NCBI GenBank assembly: GCA_025454925.1
Contig: JALONM010000024.1
Location: 1 to 48,680, forward strand
Direction: 5' to 3'
DNA length: 48,680 bases
Source of the DNA: Cytophagaceae bacterium
GTDB taxonomy: Bacteria > Bacteroidota > Bacteroidia > Cytophagales > Cytophagaceae
Part shown: positions 25,078 through 34,023 of the stretch, one piece after another
How positions within the stretch are numbered: position 1 is the first letter of the stretch
Layout of the letters: every line of letters begins with the position of its first letter
Made by a program: the position numbers and the translations under genes
Notes under the pieces: generated by a model
Told to the model about the DNA's origin: nothing
Databases searched by the model: none
The model's input: the letters and a program-made list of their open reading frames with translations, nothing else

Positions 25078-28000
25078 TTATTTTATCACTAGTTTTTCAA
25101 TTTTTTCTTCAGAACCATTTTGTATTGACAAAAAGTAAATGCCATTAGAAATGGGAACTTCAATCTCTATACTTTCTGAAAATTCTTTCTTTAGTAATAT
25201 CTGTCCTTGAAGACTCCAAAGCGATAAGTAAGATTTTCCTTCCGATTCCACCAGAATTGAACCTCCTGGTTGAACAAGCGTAGGGAAGACCGAAATGGAG
25301 CTTGAAGATTCAATAGATCGTATTCCTACCATATGAGCAGTCCCATCTAAATCATATTGCATAAGCATAAAATAAGTAATACCTGAGGTAATTTCATTTT
25401 CGTATTGATACAGGGAGATGGATTGAGAATTTCCTTTGCCTTTTATTTTGTAAATGGATTCAAACGAAAATCCATCTATACTGCGCAATACCTCAAAATA
25501 GTCATTGTCTTTTTCGCTAATAGTACTCCAAAGTAACACAGCCTTGGAGCCTGATTTTTGAATTTCGAATTGAACCATTTCCACAGGTAAGGCCACCGGA
25601 TCGCAATCCATGAATTCAGAAGTATTACCAGTATTATCGGTGCGTGTAGCTGAAATGTTTTTTACACCGGATAAACATCCAGGAGCTCCCTTCGGAGTAC
25701 AGTTGGCGGCAGCAGGCAGTGGGCCAAAGGACCACTGTGTTCCGGAGATGGTAGCATTCCCCAAAAAGGTTCTACCTTGACAGGTTCCACAGGCGTCATC
25801 ATAAAACACTTCTACAACATCGGAACTAGCCACATCATTCACAGGAGTATTGGCTGTTTGAATTCCTGGATTGGGTGCAGTAATATATGTGGGAACTACA
25901 AGAGGTCCCGGATTACTAAGGTTATTGTTGCCCAATCCATTCAAATTAATTCCATTTACTCGTGAGCTGCCATTGCAATAAATACTGTTGCGTCGTATTT
26001 GGTTTCGGTTAGAACTGGCATCGGCTATGCTAATACCATTAGAAACATTGTAGGCAATAACATTACCCAGGGATGTATTGCTTGGATGGCCGATCAGGTT
26101 CCCTGTGCTACCACCCGCTCCATCTTGACGAATGGTAATTCCATTCGTGCCATTAGGCAAGGGCGAAAGACTGTTGGTGAGTCCTATCAAATTTTGTTGA
26201 ACAGTATTGTTGTCGCCATTTTCGAAAAGAATTCCAGAAAAAGTATTTCCAGAAATGATATTGCGATCGCCGGCATTGGGTCCTCCTACAAAATTTCCTG
26301 TGGCACCATTTCCAATATGTACTCCAATGTAATTAGGCTTCGCAATGGTTCCGGTAATGTCAGTGCCAATAAAGTTTCCAATAATGCGGCAATTAGTAGC
26401 CGAGGCGGGTTGTAAAAATACCCCTTTGTTGTTCCCTGCAATGTAATTGCGGTGTGCTGCGGTGGTACCACCGATAATTAGGTTGGGCGTTTGCCAGCTG
26501 GATACGCCTTCTTCCGCATTACCCATCAGAGTAGTACCATCAATGCCCAATCCAATATAGTTTCCTTGAACTTGCATATTGGTAGCAGCATTGTTACTAA
26601 CGAATTGAACACCGTGACGAACGTTGGCAGGAATACCCGAACAATTGCGGCCATTGTCGCAAACGATATTTCCTTCACCAGGGTTAATGCCTCCTACAAT
26701 CACATTGTTGCTCCCCCCATTAATCATAATTCCAGATCCACCATTTCCTGCAGGAGCTAGTCCAGTTGCATCAACACCAATGTAATTTCCTCTGATCGTG
26801 GCACCGTTAACGTATTCTAAAATAATTCCGTAACCTTTCGTGTCGTTGCAGGGATGCAGCACATTAATGCCGTTTTTGGAAACAATATTCCGATCGGCAG
26901 CCGTGCTTCCCCCAATAGTAATGTTTTGTTTGTTGGTACCTCCAGAAAAATAAATTCCAGTTCCATCGTTACCAAAGGTGGTGCCGAGTCCGTCTTTGTT
27001 CATCCCAACAATATTGCCTCGGATAATGTAATTGCTGCAGGTTCCCGCGGCGCGTATCCCATCTCCTTTGGAGCCAGCAATAACATTTCCGGTAATTTCT
27101 ATGTTGGAAACATCATTTTGGATGGCAATGCCATGGGTATTAGCATCGCTTCCGATTCCAACCAATACCAATCCAGAAGTAGTTAAACCAAAATAATTAT
27201 AGGCGATAGTGTCATAGCTTCCATAGTCTAGTTTTAGTCCCGAACCTCTGCCAGGCGTTACTACTGTGTTGTTTTTAAAACTGTTTCGTTCACTTCCATT
27301 GGAAGCTACATAAATGCCATGGTGATTGTTGGTGGTTCCGTTTACCAAAACAGTAGTGCCATTGGCTCCCAAACCAATTCTGTTTTCGCGAACCAGATTG
27401 CTATCGCAGGCCTCATCAAAATAAATTCCATTCTCCTGATTTCCGGCAATAACATTTGTGAGAATTCTTGCCTGATTGATGCGCTTAAGCCGTATTCCGG
27501 AGTTCTGATTTCCTGCCGCAATATTTCCTGTGGATTTAACACCAATCCAGTTGTTCTGGATTCTGGTATTTCTACAAGGATTAGTGCCTGTTCCATTTTC
27601 TACAAACACTCCGAAAAGACCAGCATTGCAAATAATATTGTTATCGATATTGTTGTTAATTCCATTCAATATATGAATTCCGTTATCACCTACAAGCATG
27701 TTGGTGGTCCCGTTCGAACCAAGTCCGATGGTGTTTCTTCTTATAGTGTTGCCGTTTGACTGAATATAAATGGCAGTACCACTGCTTATGCCGCCAAGGA
27801 AATTTGCCTCACCTGCGGCAGCTCCACCTACGTTAGCATTGTGACAACCCGTGCCAATTTCTACATGATAAAAATTTACGTTGCTGATCATCGCATTTCC
27901 GGCAACGTTCATGCCGCTGAATAAACCGCGAATAGTAGCATTAAGCGAATTGGTGTTTAGTTGAATGCCTCCGCCAATACTGGCAATAACCAATTTGTAG

Positions 28001-28560
28001 GAAGGGTTAGTTGTTAAATTTCCACCAAAATTGCAGTTGGAAGAATTAATCACTTTAATGCCCCAGGCATAGTCTACGCCAAACCCCGTATTTCCTGTTT
28101 GGTCCACACCTAGCCAGCATCCTCTTACACTGCTGCCCGCGCATGTGTTGAATTGTATATAGGGATCGCCGAACCCGCCACGCAGAATAATGCCTTGCAC
28201 CAGGCTGTTGGGAGAATTAAAAAGATTAAATCCTATTCCATACCCTGGGCCTATAATTTGTATGATCGGATTAAGAGTCCAGCCAGGCTGCGTAAATCCA
28301 TTGATGGTAACTCCACCAACAATGTTGTTGATGTCGGGTAAAGAATTTTCCAGTGTAATTGTTTGCAAACCAGTTCCGATGCTGAAGTTAATAACATGGG
28401 GGCCTGCTGCAGAAGTGGCATTTGCCTGTTCAATACAATAGCGTAGCGTACCGGTGGTTCCAGTTCCAATGGAAAGAGACGCTGCTGAATTTACTGTGTA
28501 AGTAGTGGCGTAAGTTAGGCAAGTACTTAGTAAGGCAATCAACCAAAATAGAGCTTTCAT
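25078..28560 (-). CDS. Large T9SS-secreted right-handed beta-helix protein
   Basis: An 1160-residue protein with signal peptide MKALFWLIALLSTCLTYA. It then has a start typical of CSLREA-like helix proteins (YTVNSAASL ... GTLRYCIEQAN). Some 800 residues of parallel beta-helix coils follow, with recurring patterns such as GNYIGVDATG, IRGNIVGMNKDG, NNVIVGG and GIYF/GIMI. Near residue 1000 a fibronectin-like segment (VEMVQFEIQKSGSKAVLLWSTISEKDNDYFEVLRS) leads to a T9SS sorting domain (SVFPTLVQPGG ... SNGIYFLSI ... IEKLVIK). Helix proteins of this kind bind or cleave polysaccharides, but no catalytic residues can be picked out. It lies upstream of, and on the same strand as, the Ig-repeat gene, which begins 158 bases beyond its stop. 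Confidence 0.87.
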   Translation of the reverse strand: MKALFWLIALLSTCLTYATTYTVNSAASLSIGTGTTGTLRYCIEQANATSAAGPHVINFSIGTGLQTITLENSLPDINNIVGGVTINGFTQPGWTLNPIIQIIGPGYGIGFNLFNSPNSLVQGIILRGGFGDPYIQFNTCAGSSVRGCWLGVDQTGNTGFGVDYAWGIKVINSSNCNFGGNLTTNPSYKLVIASIGGGIQLNTNSLNATIRGLFSGMNVAGNAMISNVNFYHVEIGTGCHNANVGGAAAGEANFLGGISSGTAIYIQSNGNTIRRNTIGLGSNGTTNMLVGDNGIHILNGINNNIDNNIICNAGLFGVFVENGTGTNPCRNTRIQNNWIGVKSTGNIAAGNQNSGIRLKRINQARILTNVIAGNQENGIYFDEACDSNLVRENRIGLGANGTTVLVNGTTNNHHGIYVASNGSERNSFKNNTVVTPGRGSGLKLDYGSYDTIAYNYFGLTTSGLVLVGIGSDANTHGIAIQNDVSNIEITGNVIAGSKGDGIRAAGTCSNYIIRGNIVGMNKDGLGTTFGNDGTGIYFSGGTNKQNITIGGSTAADRNIVSKNGINVLHPCNDTKGYGIILEYVNGATIRGNYIGVDATGLAPAGNGGSGIMINGGSNNVIVGGINPGEGNIVCDNGRNCSGIPANVRHGVQFVSNNAATNMQVQGNYIGLGIDGTTLMGNAEEGVSSWQTPNLIIGGTTAAHRNYIAGNNKGVFLQPASATNCRIIGNFIGTDITGTIAKPNYIGVHIGNGATGNFVGGPNAGDRNIISGNTFSGILFENGDNNTVQQNLIGLTNSLSPLPNGTNGITIRQDGAGGSTGNLIGHPSNTSLGNVIAYNVSNGISIADASSNRNQIRRNSIYCNGSSRVNGINLNGLGNNNLSNPGPLVVPTYITAPNPGIQTANTPVNDVASSDVVEVFYDDACGTCQGRTFLGNATISGTQWSFGPLPAAANCTPKGAPGCLSGVKNISATRTDNTGNTSEFMDCDPVALPVEMVQFEIQKSGSKAVLLWSTISEKDNDYFEVLRSIDGFSFESIYKIKGKGNSQSISLYQYENEITSGITYFMLMQYDLDGTAHMVGIRSIESSSSISVFPTLVQPGGSILVESEGKSYLSLWSLQGQILLKKEFSESIEIEVPISNGIYFLSIQNGSEEKIEKLVIK

Positions 28561-29033
28561 AGGGACGGTACATAGTTCTACTACAAAAATATATATTCAT
28601 AAAAACTGCTATTTTTGCTAAATTTATTATTAATCAATTAATAAATATAAATTAATCAATTTTTTGGGTTGTTAAAGTTAAACTTTTGTTTTTGTTGGAT
28701 TAGAAAAGTTAAATGTATACTTCGTTAAAAAAATAACATTTTTTTTCATTCTTCCGTAAAAGGCTTGATTAACAGCAAGGATTTACCTCTGGCATGGACG
28801 CGATAAAGTGGCTAATTTCAAATAAAAAGCCAATTTAACAAAAGAATCGCCCCTTCGAGGGGGTGAATCTTTCCTACCTGTTTTTCGTACATCCGATTAT
28901 TATTCAAAGCTGTTTTTTGGCGTTTTAAATCCTTTTAGGGTGATAATTTTACTTCCTTTAAAAGAAAGAACAAGGTTGAAAACGGCCAATGTTGGGTCTT
29001 AATTTTTTCATTCGTTTCAAAATCCTACATTAA
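28561..29033. other. Divergent gene-free stretch with a UUCG hairpin
   Basis: About 470 AT-rich bases between divergent genes. A hairpin at about 28844-28867 (GAATCGCCCC, TTCG loop, GGGGGTGAATC) has no T-run after it. The rest shows no gene and no clear promoter for the radical SAM gene at 29034. Confidence 0.5.
28584..28591 (-). promoter_or_regulatory. Bacteroidota -7 box (TATTTTTG) of the beta-helix gene
   Basis: Minus-strand TAnnTTTG match, 23 bases before the ATG at 28560. Confidence 0.45.
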
Positions 29034-30242
29034 ATGATTCCCGTTCATTCGCCAAACAAAGACCATCCAAGAGATCAACGATTTCTAAATGTTTCTACCC
29101 TGGTTGTAAAAGTGACCAATCGATGTAATCTCGATTGTTCCTATTGCTACGAGCACATCATTCCGAAAGGAAGTGATATGTCGGTGGAGGTTTTTAAAGA
29201 ATTAGCCAGCCGTGTAATCCGATCTACATCTGCTCCTGAAATAACTTTTTTGTTCCATGGAGGAGAGCCAACGTTGTTGGATAACAGTTGGTATCAGCAC
29301 TGCTTGGAGTATGCGCTGGAACTAGGACGTATTTTTCAAAAGACCATTCATTTTTCTATTCAGACGAATTTACTTGCGCTTTCTGAATCCAAAATAGACT
29401 TGTTTAAGCGCTTCGGCATTAAACCAGGTGTGAGTTTGGATAATTCCGAATCCACAATACATAGCGAGCGGGGAAAAGAATCAAAAGTATTTCGAAATTT
29501 TCTTCGACTGCGGGAAGAAGGGATTTCTTGCGGAATTCTAAGTACCATCAACGAATCGAACTACGATCAATTTTATGACATTTGTACTTTTCTGCATAAA
29601 GAAGCCGGTGTGAAAAGTTTCAAGGCCAATGTGGCGCTTCCGGTAGGAAGAGGGTATGGAAAAAATGCGTTACAGGCAGATCAAATCATTCAAGCCCAAA
29701 CAGATATTTTGCGTTACATGTTGGATCATTATGCTCAAATTATAGAACAAAATACCTGGCTGGAGTTAAGACGTTTTTTTGCCGAAGATACTCAGCTCAA
29801 ATCCACTTTGTGCCACGATAAGGTCTGCGGAGCCGGTACCCGCGTTTTAGGCGTTACCACCGACGGCGCTCTGTTGCCTTGCGGTCGATTTGCCTGGAGC
29901 GATCGCTCTTTTTACCTGGGTACCATTCAGGAAGAAAATGAAATGTCCGGATCCGTTGAAAAATTTATGAACCTTGCCCCTGAAAATTGGCAGCATTGTA
30001 CTTCGTGTCAGGCTCGAAGTATTTGCAGGTTTGGATGTCAGGCCTTTATTGTGCGGTCCCAGCAGAAATTAAATCTTGAATGCATCCCAACTCAAAAACG
30101 ATATCAATTCTTTCTTGAACATCAGAAAGCGTTAAAAAATATGATGGATGCTCATGCTCGCAACGCTCGAAGTTCATGGGAGCAATACGGACATTTATAC
30201 ACCTTTTCTACCACTGGAACACTCAAAGGAATCGCTTCATGA
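29034..30242 (+). CDS. Radical SAM/SPASM peptide maturase-like enzyme
   Basis: A 402-residue protein. The SAM cluster motif CNLDCSYC gives Cys31, Cys35 and Cys38, followed by FHGGEPTLL and a SIQTN strand. The C-terminal SPASM region has the full auxiliary set: Cys260 and Cys265 (CHDKVCGAGTR), Cys283 (LLPCGRF), Cys322-x2-Cys325-x5-Cys331-x3-Cys335, and Cys350. The ALPVGRGYG segment before it is also typical. Enzymes of this architecture modify ribosomal peptides (cross-links, epimers, thioethers) or activate sulfatases. No sulfatase is nearby. Its stop codon overlaps the start of the TPM protein by four bases (ATGA at 30239-30242), so that protein with its Y-S-D repeats is the likely substrate. 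The reaction itself is inferred, not shown. Confidence 0.85.
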   Translation: MIPVHSPNKDHPRDQRFLNVSTLVVKVTNRCNLDCSYCYEHIIPKGSDMSVEVFKELASRVIRSTSAPEITFLFHGGEPTLLDNSWYQHCLEYALELGRIFQKTIHFSIQTNLLALSESKIDLFKRFGIKPGVSLDNSESTIHSERGKESKVFRNFLRLREEGISCGILSTINESNYDQFYDICTFLHKEAGVKSFKANVALPVGRGYGKNALQADQIIQAQTDILRYMLDHYAQIIEQNTWLELRRFFAEDTQLKSTLCHDKVCGAGTRVLGVTTDGALLPCGRFAWSDRSFYLGTIQEENEMSGSVEKFMNLAPENWQHCTSCQARSICRFGCQAFIVRSQQKLNLECIPTQKRYQFFLEHQKALKNMMDAHARNARSSWEQYGHLYTFSTTGTLKGIAS

Positions 30243-31285
30243 AAAATTTCAAACATTTTATTCTAGCCATCCATCTGGTATGGATTTTTTTCCTCCAGGC
30301 ACAACAAATTCCCAAACAAGGGAAAGATACTTTTGCATATGATTATGCAGGAGTTTTAAGCGCCAGTGAAGTCATAACACTGGATAATACATTGCGAAAA
30401 TTCAGGGATTCTACCCAGCATAAATTGGTACTTGTAATTGTTGAAAATCTTCAAGGATATGAAATAGAGGAATTCACCAACGCTTGGTTTAATGATTGGA
30501 AAATTGGAAAGGAAGGATATAATAATGGTGTTCTTTTGATGGTTTCGCAGCAGGATCGAAAGGTGCGCATTGAGGTGGGCTACGGTTTGGAAGCTGCGCT
30601 TACCGATGTGCAAAGCGATCGCATAATCGAAGAAATTATTGTTCCTGCTTTTAAGTCCAATAATCCATACGATGGGTTAAGCAGAGCAGTCTATGCCATT
30701 ATTAATCAAATCCAGTCGAGTGGAAACGCGCCAACGATTGATGGGGAAAAGCATACAAGCTTTTCGTATACCAGAACCTGGCTGGGAGGGGATACCTTTA
30801 CCTATGTTTTTCCCGCTATTTTTTTCGCCTTGGCCTACATCGTAGCCGGAGTACTATTATTTAGAAAAGGAAAGACTACCTTTAAAAACGTTGCATTGTA
30901 TTTTCTGATGATTATCGGGGCTTATTTTTTTCTTATGCTCTTAATCGATTTTATAGCTCTTCAATACTACGATACGCAGGTGGTTATGGATTTTACTGAA
31001 ATCTTCGGCGAGTACGTATTTGTCCGGTTATTTGTAGCCGTGTTATACGGCTTATTTATGGCCATTCCCGGAGGAGTCGTATTGATTTTCATTAAAGGAA
31101 TATTTTTTAGTTCATCCGATTCCTCCAATTCGTATTCCTCCTCCTCTTCATCAAGTTCGTATTCAGATTATAGTGATTCTTCTTCGTCCTATTCCGATTA
31201 CAGCGATTCATCCTATTCTGATTATTCCGACTATAGCGATTCTGGTGGCTCTTCCGGAGGAGGAGGGGCAAGTGGAAGTTGGTAA
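30239..31285 (+). CDS. TPM-domain (YgcG-like) membrane protein with Tyr-Ser-Asp repeat tail
   Basis: A 348-residue protein. The signal peptide MKNFKHFILAIHLVWIFFLQA starts at the ATG overlapping the maturase stop. Residues about 33-160 are a TPM domain (DYAGVLSASEVITLDNTL ... VLMVSQQDRKVRIEVGYGLE ... DRIIEEIIVPAFK). Three hydrophobic segments follow at about 183-203, 215-235 and 255-285. The last 58 residues are low-complexity: serine-rich, then seven YSD tripeptides (residues 308-334), then the GGSSGGGGASGSW end common in YgcG-like proteins. The Tyr/Asp repeat is not part of the usual glycine/serine tail. Translational coupling to a radical SAM/SPASM enzyme suggests that the tail is modified. 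The normal role of TPM proteins in bacteria is poorly known. Confidence 0.85.
   Translation: MKNFKHFILAIHLVWIFFLQAQQIPKQGKDTFAYDYAGVLSASEVITLDNTLRKFRDSTQHKLVLVIVENLQGYEIEEFTNAWFNDWKIGKEGYNNGVLLMVSQQDRKVRIEVGYGLEAALTDVQSDRIIEEIIVPAFKSNNPYDGLSRAVYAIINQIQSSGNAPTIDGEKHTSFSYTRTWLGGDTFTYVFPAIFFALAYIVAGVLLFRKGKTTFKNVALYFLMIIGAYFFLMLLIDFIALQYYDTQVVMDFTEIFGEYVFVRLFVAVLYGLFMAIPGGVVLIFIKGIFFSSSDSSNSYSSSSSSSSYSDYSDSSSSYSDYSDSSYSDYSDYSDSGGSSGGGGASGSW
31160..31240 (+). repeat. Seven Y-S-D tripeptide units in the TPM protein tail
   Basis: In frame, the units read TATTCAGAT, TATAGTGAT, TATTCCGAT, TACAGCGAT, TATTCTGAT, TATTCCGAC and TATAGCGAT. They come as two, two and three consecutive units, separated by serines. 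All seven codon triples differ, so the repeat is conserved as protein but not as DNA. Confidence 0.95.
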
Positions 31286-31324
31286 GAAGCTTGGCCTCAG
31301 AAGGGAACATTTGTATCTTTAATC

Positions 31325-31867
31325 ATGATACGAAAACGATTGTTAGGTTCGCATAGCAAAGCTAACACAGAATGGATAATTCGATATATAGGAAATCGCC
31401 CGGATCGATTTAACGAATTGCTTTTACTGTTTTTGGGGCAGGATCCTGTGCTGGCGCAGCGTGCCGCCTGGTCCTTGGGTTATGTGGCCGAGCAGCAACC
31501 CCAACTAGTGCAGCCATATCTGCTGGAAATTGTATCGTATTTAAAAAAGGATGACTTGCACGATGCTTTGTATAGAAATGTCTTCCGTTTTTTACAATTT
31601 ATTACTTGGGACCCAGAGCTAGATGGACAAATATTCGACCTGGCCATAAATTGCATGCACCCTAGTTATGCAGTCGCTATCAGAGTTTTTGCTATGAGTA
31701 CCGCCTGGAAAGTGGTACAGCGTCATCCCGGCCTGGCCTCGGAATTAAAATTAAAAATAGAAGAACAGTGGCCATATGCCAGTCCAGCATTTAAAAGCCG
31801 GGCAAAAAAAATCATGTCCGGAATCTCCTCACTCACACATACTCCTCCCTCTTTTCCTGTCCATTGA
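31325..31867 (+). CDS. HEAT-repeat-like protein of unknown function
   Basis: A 180-residue, all-helical protein with no signal peptide or membrane segment. Repeating helix pairs such as NELLLLFLGQDPVLAQRAAWSLGYVAEQQP and CMHPSYAVAIRVFAMSTAWKVVQRHP look like HEAT/ARM units, with the AAWSLGYVA line most typical. It begins 39 bases after the TPM gene and could be the third gene of the radical SAM unit. It could equally be an unrelated housekeeping-type protein, as such small HEAT-like proteins are common in Bacteroidota. No enzymatic motif is seen; a protein-binding role is likely. Confidence 0.65.
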   Translation: MIRKRLLGSHSKANTEWIIRYIGNRPDRFNELLLLFLGQDPVLAQRAAWSLGYVAEQQPQLVQPYLLEIVSYLKKDDLHDALYRNVFRFLQFITWDPELDGQIFDLAINCMHPSYAVAIRVFAMSTAWKVVQRHPGLASELKLKIEEQWPYASPAFKSRAKKIMSGISSLTHTPPSFPVH

Positions 31868-31895
31868 TTTTAAAATGGTATTCCATAGAAAACTG

Positions 31896-31903
31896 TATAT
31901 TTG
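31896..31903 (+). promoter_or_regulatory. Bacteroidota -7 box (TATATTTG) of gcvT
   Basis: Perfect TAnnTTTG match, 18 bases before the ATG at 31922. Its last bases contain an in-frame TTG that could be mistaken for the start codon; the position of this box argues against that start. Confidence 0.5.
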
Positions 31904-31921
31904 GCCCAGAAATTAAATCGT

Positions 31922-33019
31922 ATGGAAGTCACCTCCTTAAAATCGGTTCCTCTGGAATCCAAACATATTTCCTTAGGTGCCAAGTTGGTGCCTTTTGCTG
32001 GTTATTCAATGCCAGTTCGCTATTCTTCCGATATTGACGAACACCATGCTGTGCGCAATGCAGTAGGAATTTTCGATGTATCGCACATGGGCGAATTCCG
32101 AATTACTGGGCCCGCCGCATTGGAGTTAATCCAACAAGTAAGTTCTAATGATGCTTCCGTTTTATCAGACGGAAAAGCACAATATGCATGCATGCCAAAT
32201 CTGCAAGGTGGAATTGTAGATGATATTATCATTTATCGTATGCATCAGGAAGAATATTGGATCATTGTTAATGCATCCAATATTGAAAAAGATTTTCAAT
32301 GGATTCAATCCTTCAATAAAGCTGGAGCAAAGCTTGAAAACCTTTCGGAGCAATATTGCTTATTTGCTGTGCAGGGACCATTGGCAAAAAGTACGTTACA
32401 AAAAATTACACCTGTTTCTCTGGATGAAATTCCTTATTATGAATTTCGGATGGGTGAAATGGCTGGTATTCCTTCTGTATTTATTTCTAATACAGGATAC
32501 ACGGGGGCCGGAGGTTTTGAATTGATGGTGAAAAATGAACATGCCACTCAATTATTCGACGCTGTCATGGAAGCCGGTGCAGAATTCGGAATTAAACCAA
32601 TTGGCCTGGGAGCCCGCGATACCTTGCGACTAGAAATGGGGTTCAGCTTATATGGTAACGACATCGATGATACTACTTCTCCGTTGGAAGCTGGCTTAGG
32701 GTGGATTACCAAATTTTCTAAAACATTTAACGCCTCCGATATATTGCTTGAACAAAAAAGCAAAGGACTCGCTCGCAAACTGGTGGCCTTTGAATTGTTG
32801 GAGCGTGGTATCCCACGCAGCCATTACGACCTGTGTAATGCCCAAGGTGAAAAAATAGGAATGGTGACCTCCGGTACACAATCACCGACTTTATGGAAGG
32901 GGATAGGAATGGGGTATGTGGCCGCTGCTTACTCAGCATTGGGTACGGAGATCTATGTAAACATCAGAGGAAAACTCCATAAATCTTTGGTTTGCGCTAG
33001 ACCATTCTTGAAAAAGTAA
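31922..33019 (+). CDS. gcvT: Glycine cleavage system aminomethyltransferase (T protein)
   Basis: A 365-residue enzyme that transfers the methylene group of aminomethylated H protein to tetrahydrofolate and releases ammonia. Family blocks are clear: LGAKLVPFAGYSMPVRYSSDIDEHHAVRNAVGIFDVSHMGEF at the N-terminus, TGYTGAGGFELM in the centre, LGARDTLRLEMG with the catalytic aspartate, and TSGTQSPTLWKGIGMGYV near the end. The ATG at 31922 matches the family start. The other glycine cleavage genes are not adjacent, as is usual in this phylum. Confidence 0.95.
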   Translation: MEVTSLKSVPLESKHISLGAKLVPFAGYSMPVRYSSDIDEHHAVRNAVGIFDVSHMGEFRITGPAALELIQQVSSNDASVLSDGKAQYACMPNLQGGIVDDIIIYRMHQEEYWIIVNASNIEKDFQWIQSFNKAGAKLENLSEQYCLFAVQGPLAKSTLQKITPVSLDEIPYYEFRMGEMAGIPSVFISNTGYTGAGGFELMVKNEHATQLFDAVMEAGAEFGIKPIGLGARDTLRLEMGFSLYGNDIDDTTSPLEAGLGWITKFSKTFNASDILLEQKSKGLARKLVAFELLERGIPRSHYDLCNAQGEKIGMVTSGTQSPTLWKGIGMGYVAAAYSALGTEIYVNIRGKLHKSLVCARPFLKK

Positions 33020-33147
33020 TAAAACCTCTGCTTTAAGAGAAGATTTTTCAAGGATTTTTGCAATTTGTACTTTTTTGTTCTAATTTCGGTTAAACCAAAA
33101 TATAACCCACCTGTTAAGGGGGCTTTTTTAGGATTAAACAGTCCACT

Positions 33148-33888
33148 ATGAAAAACGTAGAAGTTTGTGTAACTCCAGAACTAGTTCATTTATACGGAGT
33201 TGAAAATAAAATCGTAGTAGTAGTAGATATTTTGAGGGCCACCTCCTGCATGACTACGGCACTTGCCCATGGTGTTATCAGTGTTACTCCGGTAGCTACT
33301 TTGGAGGAATGCAAAGCCTTAAAGGACCGTGGTTATTTGGCCGCTGCCGAACGCGATGGAAAAACGGCCGAAGGCTTCGACTTGGGTAACTCTCCATTTA
33401 CTTACATGGATCGTGATTTACTTAAAGGAAAGAAACTAGCTACCACCACCACCAATGGTACGCTTGCCATTACGAAATCCGTGAAAGCAGACGAAGTGGT
33501 GATTGGTTCATTCTTAAATATCTCTTCCGTAGCCTCGTATTTAATACAGCAAGAAAAGGATGTGCTTATTCACTGTGCCGGTTGGAAAGGTAAATTGAAT
33601 TTGGAAGACACACTCTTTGCAGGGGCTTTAATCGATTTATTGAAGGATCATTTTGATTTTGAAAACGATTCAGCCATGGCGGCACATTGTTTATATCAGT
33701 GTGGACGTCACGACATGTTCGATTTCCTTAAAAATTCATCCCATGCAAAGCGTCTCAATCGCTTGAATATTTACAAAGACATTCAGTTTTGCCTGAGCCG
33801 CGATGTGTACCAGGTAGTGCCTGTGCTCAGAAACGGAGAACTCGTTGATCTGGAGCCCGCAGCGCTTGAGGCTTCCGCCGGAGCGTAA
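33148..33888 (+). CDS. comB: Probable 2-phosphosulfolactate phosphatase (ComB family)
   Basis: A 246-residue protein of the ComB family. Diagnostic stretches are VVVVDILRATSCMTTALAHG, AAERDGKTAEGFDLGNSPF, ATTTTNGTLAI and HCAGWKGKLNLEDTLFAGALI, and all are intact. In methanogens ComB makes sulfolactate for coenzyme M. In bacteria the family is widespread and the true substrate is often uncertain; sulfolactate formation in sulfonate or capnoid metabolism is one option. It stands alone with a strong bidirectional terminator after it. Confidence 0.9.
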   Translation: MKNVEVCVTPELVHLYGVENKIVVVVDILRATSCMTTALAHGVISVTPVATLEECKALKDRGYLAAAERDGKTAEGFDLGNSPFTYMDRDLLKGKKLATTTTNGTLAITKSVKADEVVIGSFLNISSVASYLIQQEKDVLIHCAGWKGKLNLEDTLFAGALIDLLKDHFDFENDSAMAAHCLYQCGRHDMFDFLKNSSHAKRLNRLNIYKDIQFCLSRDVYQVVPVLRNGELVDLEPAALEASAGA

Positions 33889-33906
33889 CGCAATTCTGTA
33901 AAATGC

Positions 33907-33947
33907 CAATAAAAAAATCCTGTGAACAATACAGGATTTTTTTATTG
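33907..33947. terminator. Bidirectional terminator between comB and the 7TMR gene
   Basis: Perfect 17-base stem (33907-33923 with 33931-33947) with a 7-base loop and A/T runs inside both arms, so it has T-runs in both directions. It serves two convergent genes. Confidence 0.9.
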
Positions 33948-34023
33948 GTGGACCCATGCATTCATAGTGGAACAAATTCGTCGCAGAATCCATACACTGG
34001 GATTTTATTGAAACGATCGAACA

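Noticed and set aside
25999-27759. Several plus-strand open frames of 60-146 residues
   Set aside because: Antisense to the beta-helix repeats; repeat periodicity and low stop density of the coding strand create them.
183-28819. Shared ATAAAGTGGCT words at 184 and 28803
   Set aside because: Eleven bases with no convincing similarity on either side; expected by chance in this much AT-rich DNA.
28844-28867. UUCG hairpin as a terminator
   Set aside because: No T-run follows on the plus strand and no gene ends nearby on either strand.
29034-30242. Anaerobic sulfatase-maturating enzyme
   Set aside because: The SPASM layout would allow it, but no sulfatase is in the window and the coupled gene is a repeat-tailed TPM protein.
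33100-33131. Terminator or riboswitch in the comB leader (CCC ... GGGGG then T-run)
   Set aside because: Only a three-pair stem is possible and no known riboswitch core is visible.
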